Shown here piece by piece: positions 1 to 8,466 of a stretch of DNA of 64,000 nucleotides. Within the stretch, counting starts at the first letter, position 1, and each line of letters begins with the position of its first letter. The stretch comes from JABDJL01 sp963664065 (GTDB lineage: Bacteria; Pseudomonadota; Gammaproteobacteria; Xanthomonadales; SZUA-36): positions 2,604,001 to 2,668,000 of the forward strand of contig OY760942.1 of assembly GCA_963664065.1 (NCBI GenBank). Reading direction: 5' to 3'. The translations under genes were made by a program, and so were the position numbers. Under the pieces are notes generated by a model that saw only the letters and a list, made by a program, of their open reading frames with translations, was not told the origin of the DNA and ran no database searches.

Positions 1-1434
1 TATTCGGGCGCGGACACCAGCCTGATCAACGTGGACATTGCTCCTGTTCCAGCGGAAAAAAGAGACTGGAAAGCGATCAGCTTCTTCTCGCTGTGGGTCG
101 GCATGGCGGTCAACATCCCGGCCTACATGATCGCCGCTTCGCTGGTCGAAGGTGGCATGAGCTGGCAGCAGGCCATGTGGACCGTGCTGCTCGGCAATCT
201 GATCGTGCTGGTGCCGATGGCATTGTCCGGTCATGCCGGCACCAAGTACGGTATACCCTTCCCGGTGTTCGCACGGGCCTCATTCGGTATCAAGGGCGCT
301 CATATTCCGTCCTTCCTGAGAGCCATCGTGGCTTGCGGCTGGTTTGGTATCCAGACATGGATTGGTGGCGCGGCCATTTACACCATACTGATAATCTTTT
401 GGCCCGGAGTGGCTGACGCGCCTGCAATGATGCCGGACTGGGTGGGTGTCAGCCTGGCGCAGTTCACCTGTTTCATGGTGTTCTGGACCATGAATATCTG
501 GTTGATCTGGAAAGGCATTAATTCCATCCGCATTTTGGAGCACATCGCTGCGCCTTTCCTGATACTGGTCGGCCTGGCCCTGCTGGCCTGGGCTTATCAG
601 CGCGCAGACGGTTTCGGCCCCATGTTGCTGGCCAAATCGAAGTTTTTAAGCTCTGGTGAATTTTTCAACCTGTTCTGGCCCAGTTTGACCGCGATGGTTG
701 GATTCTGGTCAACCCTGACTTTGAATATTTCCGACTTTACGCGATATGCAAAAAATCAGCGTGCACAAGTTGTCGGCCAGTTATCCGGACTGCCCACCAC
801 CATGACACTTTTCGCATTTATTGGCGTGGCCGTGACCTCCGCTACCATTGTGATTTTTGGCGAAGCTATCTGGGATCCCGTGGTGCTGGTCCGGCGTTTT
901 GAATCACACTGGGTGGTGTTCTTCTCAATGGTTGCTGTCATTATCGCTACGATCTCGACCAATGCTGCGGCTAATGTTGTTGGGCCTGCCAACGCTTTTT
1001 CCAACATGATGCCTTCGAAAATAGACTTCAAGCGTGGCGGCTATATCACCGGGGGGATCGGCATCCTGATGATGCCATGGAAACTGCTGGCCGACCCCAG
1101 CGGTTATATTTTCACCTGGCTGATCGGTTACTCGGCGTTGCTGGGGCCGGTAATCGGTATTATTCTGGTCGACTATTACCTGGTGCGCGGCACGGAACTG
1201 GACCTGTCCGACCTTTATCGCCATGAAGGGCGTTATGCCGGTGTCAATCCGAAAGCCGTGATTGCGCTTTTAATTGGCGTGGCGCCCAACCTGCCCGGCT
1301 TCCTTGCCCAGATTGGTGTGATTGAATCGGGTGGATTTGCCGTAGGACTTTATAATTACGCATGGTTTATTGGCCTTGGCATTGCCTCGCTTGCCTACTA
1401 CCTGATGATGGGTCGCGAAAGGGCAAAAACATGA
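1..1434 (+). CDS. NCS1-family nucleobase/hydantoin permease (5' end outside window)
   Basis: This is a cytoplasmic-membrane symporter of the NCS1 family (uracil, allantoin, hydantoin or dihydropyrimidine type). The frame is open from base 1 and carries the family's N-terminal motif (VDIAPVPAEKRDW) just inside the window, so the true start lies upstream; the GTG at 31 is probably internal. About twelve hydrophobic segments follow, with the family-like stretches FARASFGIKG and GWFGIQTW near the first third. It overlaps preT by four bases (ATGA), so import is probably co-expressed with reductive pyrimidine breakdown. The exact substrate cannot be read from the sequence; uracil, thymine or a hydantoin are all possible. 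Confidence 0.9.
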   Translation, partial: YSGADTSLINVDIAPVPAEKRDWKAISFFSLWVGMAVNIPAYMIAASLVEGGMSWQQAMWTVLLGNLIVLVPMALSGHAGTKYGIPFPVFARASFGIKGAHIPSFLRAIVACGWFGIQTWIGGAAIYTILIIFWPGVADAPAMMPDWVGVSLAQFTCFMVFWTMNIWLIWKGINSIRILEHIAAPFLILVGLALLAWAYQRADGFGPMLLAKSKFLSSGEFFNLFWPSLTAMVGFWSTLTLNISDFTRYAKNQRAQVVGQLSGLPTTMTLFAFIGVAVTSATIVIFGEAIWDPVVLVRRFESHWVVFFSMVAVIIATISTNAAANVVGPANAFSNMMPSKIDFKRGGYITGGIGILMMPWKLLADPSGYIFTWLIGYSALLGPVIGIILVDYYLVRGTELDLSDLYRHEGRYAGVNPKAVIALLIGVAPNLPGFLAQIGVIESGGFAVGLYNYAWFIGLGIASLAYYLMMGRERAKT

Positions 1435-2771
1435 GTATTAGCCAGGATGTAAAGGCCGGGCGTCTGAACGAACAGCAAATTACTGAGAACTACAGTGATC
1501 TGCACCCGCCGTTGACCGAATTACAGGCCATCGAGGAATCCGCGCGCTGCCTGTTCTGCTTCGACGCACCCTGCATTGAGGCCTGCCCCACCGGCATCGA
1601 TATCCCGGGATTTATCCGTAAGATTGCCACCGGCAATGTCAGGGGTTCCGCAGTGACCATACTCAGTGAAAACATCATGGGCGGAACCTGTGCCAATGTC
1701 TGTCCGGTCGAAGAATTGTGTGAGCAGGTTTGCGTCAAGAACACATCGGAAGAAAAACCGGTGGTAATCGGTATGTTGCAACGTTACGCCACCGACCACC
1801 TTTTTGAAAAAGGCATCCAGCCATTTACCCGTGCTGTTGAGTCGGGCAAACGTGTTGCCGTGGTTGGAGCAGGACCTGCGGGGCTTTCCTGTGCCCACCG
1901 CCTGGCAATGCTGGGTCACAGTGTCAGCGTTTTAGATGCAAAACCCAAAGCGGGTGGACTGAATGAATATGGCCTCGCGGCTTATAAAATGCTGGGCGAT
2001 CGGGCTGCGAAAGAAGTGGAATTTATACTCGGCATTGGGGGAATCAAGATTGAAAGCGGTATCACGCTGGGTGACGGACACACACTGGATCAATTGCGTG
2101 AATCGTTTGACGCAGTCTTTATCGGGCTCGGACACAACGCTGTTAATTCACTGGGCCTGGAAAATGAAACCGCTCATGGTGTTCACAATGCGGTCGATTT
2201 CATCGAACAGATCCGCCAGGACGACCTGACCACCCTGCCCGTTGGTCGCCATGTTGTCGTCATTGGTGGTGGTAATACGGCAATTGATATCGCGGTACAG
2301 GTCAAAAAACTGGGCGCCGAATACGTCACCATGGCCTACCGCCGCGGTGAAGAAGAGATGGGTGCCACAGATTTTGAACAGGAAGTAGCGCAGACCAACG
2401 GCGTTTTAATCAAGACCTGGGCTCAACCATCCCGAATTCTGGCGAACGGTAAAGGCATAACAGGTGTAGAGTTCGAGTACACACAAAATGACGCCGAAGG
2501 CAGACTCCAGGGGACCGGTGAGAATTTTGTGCTACCTGCAGACCAGATGTTCAAGGCCATTGGTCAGCATTTTGTACCGGCGCCGTTTGAGGGATCAGCC
2601 GCACCCGATATGGAACACGGTCGAATTCAGGTCAATGAGCAGCGACGGACCAGCCTTTCCGACGTATGGGCAGGCGGAGATTGCGTGGCAGGCCCTGACC
2701 TGACCGTGGTCGCCGTTCAGGATGGAAAAATTGCGGCACATTCCATTGACGAGGCACTAAAAAATGGCTGA
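1431..2771 (+). CDS. preT: NAD-dependent dihydropyrimidine dehydrogenase, subunit PreT
   Basis: PreT is the flavin and iron-sulfur electron-transfer subunit that, with PreA, reduces uracil or thymine to the dihydro forms using NADH. The protein (446 aa) has two N-terminal Cys groups for 4Fe-4S clusters (C40, C43, C48, C52 and C87, C91, C97, C101), an FAD-binding GAGPAG at 147-152 and a second dinucleotide fold with VVIGGGNTAID in the C-terminal half. The ATG at 1431 is chosen because it sits in the ATGA overlap with the permease and matches the family N-terminus; the frame is also open further upstream. It overlaps preA by eight bases, which suggests translational coupling. Confidence 0.95.
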   Translation: MSISQDVKAGRLNEQQITENYSDLHPPLTELQAIEESARCLFCFDAPCIEACPTGIDIPGFIRKIATGNVRGSAVTILSENIMGGTCANVCPVEELCEQVCVKNTSEEKPVVIGMLQRYATDHLFEKGIQPFTRAVESGKRVAVVGAGPAGLSCAHRLAMLGHSVSVLDAKPKAGGLNEYGLAAYKMLGDRAAKEVEFILGIGGIKIESGITLGDGHTLDQLRESFDAVFIGLGHNAVNSLGLENETAHGVHNAVDFIEQIRQDDLTTLPVGRHVVVIGGGNTAIDIAVQVKKLGAEYVTMAYRRGEEEMGATDFEQEVAQTNGVLIKTWAQPSRILANGKGITGVEFEYTQNDAEGRLQGTGENFVLPADQMFKAIGQHFVPAPFEGSAAPDMEHGRIQVNEQRRTSLSDVWAGGDCVAGPDLTVVAVQDGKIAAHSIDEALKNG

Positions 2772-4038
2772 TCTCAGTTGCAACATCGCCGGTGTCACCT
2801 CACCCAACCCTTTCTGGCTGGCTTCCGCACCGCCCACGGATAAACAATTCAACGTGGAACGGGCCTTCGAAGCCGGCTGGGGCGGCGTGGTCTGGAAGAC
2901 ACTGGGCGAGGAAGGCCCGCCTGTCGTCAACGTCTGTTCGCGCTACGGGGCGCTGGACTACAACGGCCAACGCATGATCGGGCTGAACAATATCGAATTG
3001 ATCACTGACCGGCCACTGGACATTAATTTGCGCGAAATCAAGGCGGTCAAAAAAGCCTGGCCGGATCGCGCCATGGTGGTATCGCTGATGGTGCCCTGCA
3101 CCGAGGAAGCCTGGAAAAAAATTCTGCACCAGGTGGAAGATACCGGTTGTGATGGCGTTGAACTCAACTTCGGCTGCCCTCACGGTATGAGCGAGCGCGG
3201 TATGGGCGCAGCAGTCGGCCAGGTACCGGAATATATCCAGGAAGTCACTGAGTGGTGTAAGAAACACTCTGATTTGCCGGTATTCGTCAAGCTGACGCCA
3301 AACATATCCAACATCCTTTACCCGGCACGTGCTGCCAAGAATGGTGGAGCGGATGCGGTATCCCTGATTAACACCATCAATTCCATCGTTTCAATTGACC
3401 TGGACGACATGGCACCCACCCCGATTGTTGGTGGTAAAGGTGTGCACGGGGGCTACTGCGGCCCCGCCGTGCGGCCAATTGCATTGAGCATGGTTTCCGA
3501 GATTGCACGAGATGAGGAAATTCAGGGTTTGCCCATATCCGGTATCGGCGGCATCGGTACCTGGCGCGATGCGGCCGAATTCATTGCCCTGGGCTGCGGC
3601 AGCGTCCAGGTTTGTACCGCCGCTATGCGCTTCGGTTTCAAGATCATCGACGACATGGTCGACGGCCTGGGAAACTGGATGGATGACAAGGCTTACTCGA
3701 CTATCGAGGATTTCCGCGGTAAAGCGGTACCCAATGTGACCGACTGGCAATACCTGGATCTCAATTACAAGACCATCGCCTCGATTGACCAGGATGCTTG
3801 CATTGAATGCGGCCTGTGCCATATTACCTGCGAGGATGCTTCCCACCAGGCCGTCTCGCGCACCAAGGATGAGAACGGCAAGCGCACCTACACCGTGATT
3901 GATGACGAATGCGTAGGCTGTAACCTCTGCTACCTGGTCTGTCCGGTTCCGGACTGCATCACCATGGTCGAGGTCGATACCGGTAAGCCTTACATGAACT
4001 GGGGTGACCATCCGAATAACCCCATGCGGAGCGGCTGA
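2764..4038 (+). CDS. preA: NAD-dependent dihydropyrimidine dehydrogenase, subunit PreA
   Basis: PreA is the catalytic FMN subunit of dihydropyrimidine dehydrogenase. The N-terminal 320 residues form a dihydroorotate-dehydrogenase-like barrel containing ELNFGCPHGM and the conserved SGIGGIGTWRDA loop. The C-terminus is a two-cluster ferredoxin domain with C346, C349, C352, C356 and C383, C386, C389, C393. The length of 424 aa is normal for the bacterial subunit. The neighbours (permease, preT) support a role in the reductive pyrimidine pathway; dihydropyrimidinase and beta-ureidopropionase would be expected upstream of the window. Confidence 0.95.
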   Translation: MADLSCNIAGVTSPNPFWLASAPPTDKQFNVERAFEAGWGGVVWKTLGEEGPPVVNVCSRYGALDYNGQRMIGLNNIELITDRPLDINLREIKAVKKAWPDRAMVVSLMVPCTEEAWKKILHQVEDTGCDGVELNFGCPHGMSERGMGAAVGQVPEYIQEVTEWCKKHSDLPVFVKLTPNISNILYPARAAKNGGADAVSLINTINSIVSIDLDDMAPTPIVGGKGVHGGYCGPAVRPIALSMVSEIARDEEIQGLPISGIGGIGTWRDAAEFIALGCGSVQVCTAAMRFGFKIIDDMVDGLGNWMDDKAYSTIEDFRGKAVPNVTDWQYLDLNYKTIASIDQDACIECGLCHITCEDASHQAVSRTKDENGKRTYTVIDDECVGCNLCYLVCPVPDCITMVEVDTGKPYMNWGDHPNNPMRSG

Positions 4039-4421
4039 TGGCTCACAAAAGCCAGCTCGCGGGTTTCATAATTGACTGTCTGACAGACGATCTTGATTCT
4101 GCCGCACAGTTCTGGTCAAAAGCGCTTGGAATGCCTGCAGAGATTGACCCGGACCCGGAGGAATCTGCCTATCGCTGGCTGGAAAACCGGCCGGAGGATG
4201 TGCATATCGAGGTCCAGAAGGTAGATCACCCGTCACGCTTGCACCTCGACATTGAAACAGATGATATTGAAGCCGAAGTGGCGCGCCTCGAAAAACTCGG
4301 TGCAAAACGCATCGGCGATATCCGCCGCTGGGTCGTAATGGAAGCGCCAACCGGTCAGCGCTTTTGCGTGGTCAGCCCACAACGGGCAAATTTCGAGGCA
4401 ACCGCCAATCGCTGGGTCTGA
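4038..4421 (+). CDS. VOC/glyoxalase-fold protein
   Basis: This 127-aa protein is a single VOC-superfamily (glyoxalase/bleomycin-resistance fold) domain, with the pattern of two beta-alpha-beta-beta-beta modules and the family-like segments FWSKALGMPAEID, LHLDIETDDIEAEVARLEKLGAK and GQRFCVVSP. Its ATG shares one base with the preA stop codon, so it is the last gene of the pyrimidine operon. The substrate is unknown. A link to an intermediate or by-product of pyrimidine breakdown is only inferred from position. Confidence 0.75.
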   Translation: MAHKSQLAGFIIDCLTDDLDSAAQFWSKALGMPAEIDPDPEESAYRWLENRPEDVHIEVQKVDHPSRLHLDIETDDIEAEVARLEKLGAKRIGDIRRWVVMEAPTGQRFCVVSPQRANFEATANRWV

Positions 4422-4506
4422 CCGGCGTAACGGGTTTATCACTTTTGTAAACCAGGATAAGCCGGTTGTAGTCACGAAGTAGTTTGAGTCATAAAATCGC
4501 CTAAAA

Positions 4507-4543
4507 AATCCGCTGCCCCAGGTCAGTGGATGGGCAGCGGATT
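4507..4543 (-). terminator. Rho-independent terminator for the EamA gene
   Basis: A perfect 12-bp inverted repeat (4507-4518 and 4532-4543, arms AATCCGCTGCCC) with a 13-base loop is followed, when read on the minus strand, by a run of six T. It lies 44 bases past the stop of the minus-strand transporter gene and separates it from the convergent pyrimidine operon. Confidence 0.85.
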
Positions 4544-4586
4544 AAACGACCGCTCAGAGGGTTGAACGGAGGAGGGTTTAAGTGGC

Positions 4587-5579
4587 CTAGTCTGGTATCC
4601 AGGTCGAGGAACCTTTGCTTGCATGCTCATGGCAGGGTTTGGCAAGTACCTTGCGATCAAACCAGTAGTGTTTCGTTTCCGCCAGCCATTGTTGCAACTC
4701 GGAGCCCTGCTTCCAAAAGCCGAGGATGATAACGTTGCCGGACAGAACCAACAGGATGCCAATGACGATGTTGGTATTGAGTTGCAGACCTTCAAAAAGG
4801 ACACTCATCAGTACCGCAACCACCGGGAACATGACCACTGCGTAGCCCGCTTTGTGCGGTCCGATCCGCCCTACCAGTTTCAGGTAGGCACCGAAAGCAA
4901 CAATGGATCCAAACACTGCGAGGTAAAGCAGCGAACTGATATAAGTGGTAGTGAATTCAAAGTTAAAGGGAATATCACTACGCCACGCGACCGCTGCCGT
5001 AATCAGAGTACCGTAGAACATACCCCAGGCGTTGGATTGCAAAATCGGCAGGCCTTCCGTTTGCGAACTTTTTGATGCGATATTACCCAGCGAGGCCAGG
5101 AATGCGCCCGTCAGGCTGAGGCTGGCGCCCAGGAACACTCGGTCACTCAGGCTAATGTCTGAAATTTCCGGCCAAAAGAGCGTCACGATGCCAACCAGGC
5201 CAAACGCCGCGCCCAGCCAAAGCTTGGGTTCGATACGTGTACCCAGGAATATGCGGGAATTCACTACGTTCATCCACATCATGGTGGAGAACGCTACCGC
5301 GTTCAATGCGGAACTGATGTACTGCTGCGCGGAGTAGGTGGCTATGTAATTAAAGCTGAACAGCAATAATCCGAGTGAAAAGAACCGCAGGTGCGCATGC
5401 AGGTTATATTTCAGCCGTAGACCCCGAAACACGCTCCAGCCGAACAATAATCCGGCAGCGATTGCGTAGCGGTATACAACGGATACCTCGGGGGCTACCT
5501 CGCCCAGCTGGTAATTGATCAACAGCCAGGTTGAGCCCCAAACGATCACCGCTGTGGAATAAAGTGCCAGGTTGCTCAT
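4587..5579 (-). CDS. EamA/DMT-superfamily transporter
   Basis: This 330-aa integral membrane protein has about ten hydrophobic segments arranged as two EamA halves (roughly residues 5-140 and 155-290) and a short hydrophilic C-terminal tail. The family exports or imports small metabolites such as amino acids; the substrate here is not known. It is transcribed divergently from the MocR-type regulator at 5728 across a 148-base AT-rich spacer, which is the usual arrangement for a MocR regulator and its target, so control of this gene by the neighbour is a reasonable inference. Confidence 0.85.
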   Translation of the reverse strand: MSNLALYSTAVIVWGSTWLLINYQLGEVAPEVSVVYRYAIAAGLLFGWSVFRGLRLKYNLHAHLRFFSLGLLLFSFNYIATYSAQQYISSALNAVAFSTMMWMNVVNSRIFLGTRIEPKLWLGAAFGLVGIVTLFWPEISDISLSDRVFLGASLSLTGAFLASLGNIASKSSQTEGLPILQSNAWGMFYGTLITAAVAWRSDIPFNFEFTTTYISSLLYLAVFGSIVAFGAYLKLVGRIGPHKAGYAVVMFPVVAVLMSVLFEGLQLNTNIVIGILLVLSGNVIILGFWKQGSELQQWLAETKHYWFDRKVLAKPCHEHASKGSSTWIPD

Positions 5580-5727
5580 TCATGCCTCCCGGACCGGCAG
5601 TAATCAATTCCCGCTGCCTTGTCCTGTCAAATTTGCCAATATCTGCAAACTAATATATGATTCTTTTTGACTACTTAACAGATATACATTATTATAAATG
5701 TAACATATACAGATTAGAGGCAAATTC
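5580..5727. promoter_or_regulatory. Divergent promoter region between EamA transporter and MocR regulator
   Basis: The spacer is markedly AT-rich compared with its neighbours. It contains an inverted repeat TACATT/AATGTA (5685-5690 and 5697-5702) and three CAGAT boxes: one on the minus strand at 5641-5645 and two on the plus strand at 5679-5683 and 5710-5714, 31 bases apart. MocR-type proteins commonly bind repeated short boxes in such divergent spacers. The assignment of these boxes to this regulator is inference. Confidence 0.45.
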
Positions 5728-7164
5728 ATGCTGGTGATCGACCGGAAACAAGATAACTTTCTCTACGCCCAGGTGGTTGACCTGATCAATGGCCAGGTCG
5801 TGTCCGGAGCTTTGCGCCCGGGCGATCGACTACCTTCACTGCGGCGCCTCAGCGATAAGCTCGACGTCAGCATCCCGACGGTACGACAGGCATACCTGGA
5901 ACTTGAGCGTAGGGGACGGATTGAGGCGCGGCCCAAATCCGGCTATTTCATCCAGGCACAAAGGCAAAACCGGCTGGTCAAGGTGGGTTGCAAGACCTGC
6001 AAGCCGATGGAAGTTAGTTGCCGGCATCTGATCGACCGTGTGTATGACGGGATTCACACCCCGGGCGTGTTGCCGTTGGGGATCGCCAACCCCTGCATGG
6101 CCTCCCCGGCTACCAAGACACTGCATCGCTCCATGAAACGGGTCATGTCACGTGCCGAGGACCGGTCACTGGGATATGCACCGACCGACGGTGAACCAAG
6201 CCTGAAACGGCAGATTGCCTACCGTTACCTGAATCAGGGCGATTCGGTTGATCCTGTGGAAATCATTATCACCAATGGCGGCCAGGAGGCACTGGCGATT
6301 GCGTTGCAATCGGTCGCCTCCAAGGGTGACATCATCGCCATAGAAAGCCCGGCCTACCTGGGTATGCTGGAATTAATCGAGAGCATGGGGATGCTGGCGC
6401 TTGAAATAGAAACCTGCCCGCTTGACGGCGTTAACCTGGCAGCACTTGAACGTGCACTGCGAACCCACAGAGTGCAAGCCTGCATGTTTTCCTCGTCGGT
6501 AAACAACCCGCTGGGTTGCGTAAGCACCGACGAGCACCGGAAACAATTGCTTACACTGCTTGAATCACATGATGTGCCTCTTATCGAGGACGATGTCTAC
6601 GGTGAACTCGTTTTCGATGGACCAAGGCCAAAACCGGCCCAGTTCTTCTCACGCAAGGGCCAGGTTTTGACCTGTTCCTCATTCTCCAAGACCGCGGCAC
6701 CGGGGTACCGGGTGGGATGGTTATTGCCCGGAAAATATCTGGACACAGCGCGTAAATTGAAAAGAGCCATTTCCTGTTCCTCCGGCCTGCTCACCCAGAT
6801 GACGCTTTCTGAACACCTCGCTACAGGAGAATATGACAGGCACCTGAAAAGACTGTTGCCGGTACTCAAACAAAACGCCGAACGCATGACAGCCGCAGTT
6901 GAACTGAGCTTCCCGGCCAACACGGGAATATCCGCGCCCAAGGGTGGATCGGTCTTATGGCTGGAACTGCCCCGAAAAGTTGATTCGGAGAAATTGTTCG
7001 ATGCAGCCATTGCAGAGAATATTTCCATCATGCCCGGCGATGTTTTTGCCGCAGGCAGACGCTATCGAAACTTTATCCGCCTGAGCTTTGGCCATCCCTG
7101 GAGCGATGCAATGGATAAAGGCATAGAGACACTGGGCCGGCTGGTCCACGAAATGGCGGCCTGA
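5728..7164 (+). CDS. MocR-type GntR regulator with aminotransferase domain
   Basis: The 478-aa protein combines an N-terminal GntR winged helix (residues 1-75, with the PGDRLPSLRRLSDKLDVS turn and recognition region) and a C-terminal fold-type-I aminotransferase domain (about 110-478). The PLP lysine is K321 in SSFSKTAAPGYRVGW. Two Cys of a CxxC pair (C88, C91) sit in the linker. MocR proteins are transcription factors that sense PLP or an amino-acid ligand, not enzymes. The gene diverges from the EamA transporter, which is its most likely target and resembles amino-acid exporter pairs. Confidence 0.9.
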   Translation: MLVIDRKQDNFLYAQVVDLINGQVVSGALRPGDRLPSLRRLSDKLDVSIPTVRQAYLELERRGRIEARPKSGYFIQAQRQNRLVKVGCKTCKPMEVSCRHLIDRVYDGIHTPGVLPLGIANPCMASPATKTLHRSMKRVMSRAEDRSLGYAPTDGEPSLKRQIAYRYLNQGDSVDPVEIIITNGGQEALAIALQSVASKGDIIAIESPAYLGMLELIESMGMLALEIETCPLDGVNLAALERALRTHRVQACMFSSSVNNPLGCVSTDEHRKQLLTLLESHDVPLIEDDVYGELVFDGPRPKPAQFFSRKGQVLTCSSFSKTAAPGYRVGWLLPGKYLDTARKLKRAISCSSGLLTQMTLSEHLATGEYDRHLKRLLPVLKQNAERMTAAVELSFPANTGISAPKGGSVLWLELPRKVDSEKLFDAAIAENISIMPGDVFAAGRRYRNFIRLSFGHPWSDAMDKGIETLGRLVHEMAA

Positions 7165-7179
7165 CCCCATCTCTTACCT

Positions 7180-7998
7180 TTATTCAGGCTTCCGGAATCG
7201 TAATGTCATGCGGTCGCTTTCACCGATAGCAGCATACTTTTCCCGATCCACATCATCCAGGCGAAAACTCGGCGGCAGGGTCCACACGCCCTGTTCATAA
7301 TCCTTGCTGTCATTGGGGTTTGAATTGACCTCAGACCGGGCTTCAAGCACCAGGCCGGCCGCTTTCGCCATGGTAATCACCGCATCTTCGGATACATAAC
7401 CCATGGGGGCGGTCTGTTCCGGGTCGGTACCCGATTCTGCCCGGTGCTGCACCACGCACAGCACTCCGCCCGGTTTCAATACGCGGGCAAACTCATCAAA
7501 AAATTGCTGGGCAATGCCGTTGCCCACCCAGCCATGAACGTTTCGGAAGGTGAGCACCATATCGTAGGAATCGGCCACGCCCAGAGATGCCGATTCAGGC
7601 GGTGAGTAATCAACCACAGCCACCTTGTCATAAATCTCCGGGTTCGCGGAGAACTTGGCATGCATTTCCTTCGGCAGTTCGTAGCGATAACCGGGCTGAC
7701 CTTCAACGTCCTGATCCCAGGTTGCAACTGCAAAATTCCCGTTGCCTCTCAACACCGGTGCCAGAATCTCGGTATACCACCCGGACCCGGGCCAGATTTC
7801 CAGCACCGACATTTCATCATCAAGTCCGAAGAATTCCAGTGTGTCCACCGGGTGCCGGTAGCGATTCCTTGCTACCTGTGAATCCGAACGAAAATCGCCA
7901 TTCATAGCCCGTTCAACCTTGGCATTGACGGTCAAATCACATGCTGATGAGGAAGTGGCAAACAAGGTAATCAAAAAGAGAAATATGAATCTTCGCAT
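7180..7998 (-). CDS. Exported class I SAM-methyltransferase-like protein
   Basis: This 272-aa protein starts with a signal sequence ending in SSSAC, which could be a weak lipobox or a cleaved signal peptide. The body has a Rossmann methyltransferase core with the motif VLEIWPGSGWYTEIL replacing the usual glycine-rich motif I, a later acidic loop and the LKPGGVLCVVQHRAE strand. Proteins of this group are usually annotated as class I SAM-dependent methyltransferases, although a secreted location makes a SAM-dependent activity uncertain. It is convergent with the MocR gene and stands alone. Confidence 0.75.
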   Translation of the reverse strand: MRRFIFLFLITLFATSSSACDLTVNAKVERAMNGDFRSDSQVARNRYRHPVDTLEFFGLDDEMSVLEIWPGSGWYTEILAPVLRGNGNFAVATWDQDVEGQPGYRYELPKEMHAKFSANPEIYDKVAVVDYSPPESASLGVADSYDMVLTFRNVHGWVGNGIAQQFFDEFARVLKPGGVLCVVQHRAESGTDPEQTAPMGYVSEDAVITMAKAAGLVLEARSEVNSNPNDSKDYEQGVWTLPPSFRLDDVDREKYAAIGESDRMTLRFRKPE

Positions 7999-8115
7999 TG
8001 AAGTGCTCCGTTGATCAGACTGCCGAGGATAATACCCAAATTCAGCACGCCAGGAAACGAGGCGGCTTGGCCGGCGCTCAGGCCAGCCACGCCTGTGTGA
8101 ACGAGGCGGACCGAT

Positions 8116-8436
8116 TTATGCCTGTCTGGAAGTCCTGAATCGCCGAACCGCCACCAGTGCAATCAGCATTAAAATCAAAAACATATCCAATGGAGCTAGC
8201 GCCGGTATCGCGACTTCTGAACGCTCGGCGACTGAAACCGGGCCGATTTGAACCAGCCATTCGTTTGGATTGTTATCCGGCGCATCTAAATTGATCAGCC
8301 AGATGTTGTCGGTAACGGTATCCGTTGCTACACCCCATGCACCGCCACCACCACTGGCAAAAGTCCGCAATTTACCGCCAGCATGAAACACCAATATGCA
8401 ATACGTCAGCCAATTATCTGTTCTAATTAATTTCAA
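8116..8436 (-). pseudogene. Remnant of a surface protein with IPTL-CTERM-like sorting signal
   Basis: The frame encodes about 106 aa ending in a segment with the layout of an IPTL-CTERM sorting tail: IPALAPLD, a hydrophobic helix of about 16 residues, and a terminal basic cluster RRFRTSR. The preceding 75 residues are Gly/Asn/Asp rich and have no recognisable domain, no signal peptide, and only a TTG start with a badly spaced ribosome site. It looks like the 3' end of a longer exported protein whose front has been lost. It could also be a short intact protein; the sorting-signal assignment is by pattern only. Confidence 0.45.
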
Positions 8437-8466
8437 TCCGCCTTATTAATCTGGAGTGATACGGGA

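Noticed and set aside
3391..4011. Long minus-strand frame opposite preA (about 200 codons)
   Set aside because: It lies wholly inside the conserved preA gene, encodes no recognisable domain and is explained by codon bias on the coding strand.
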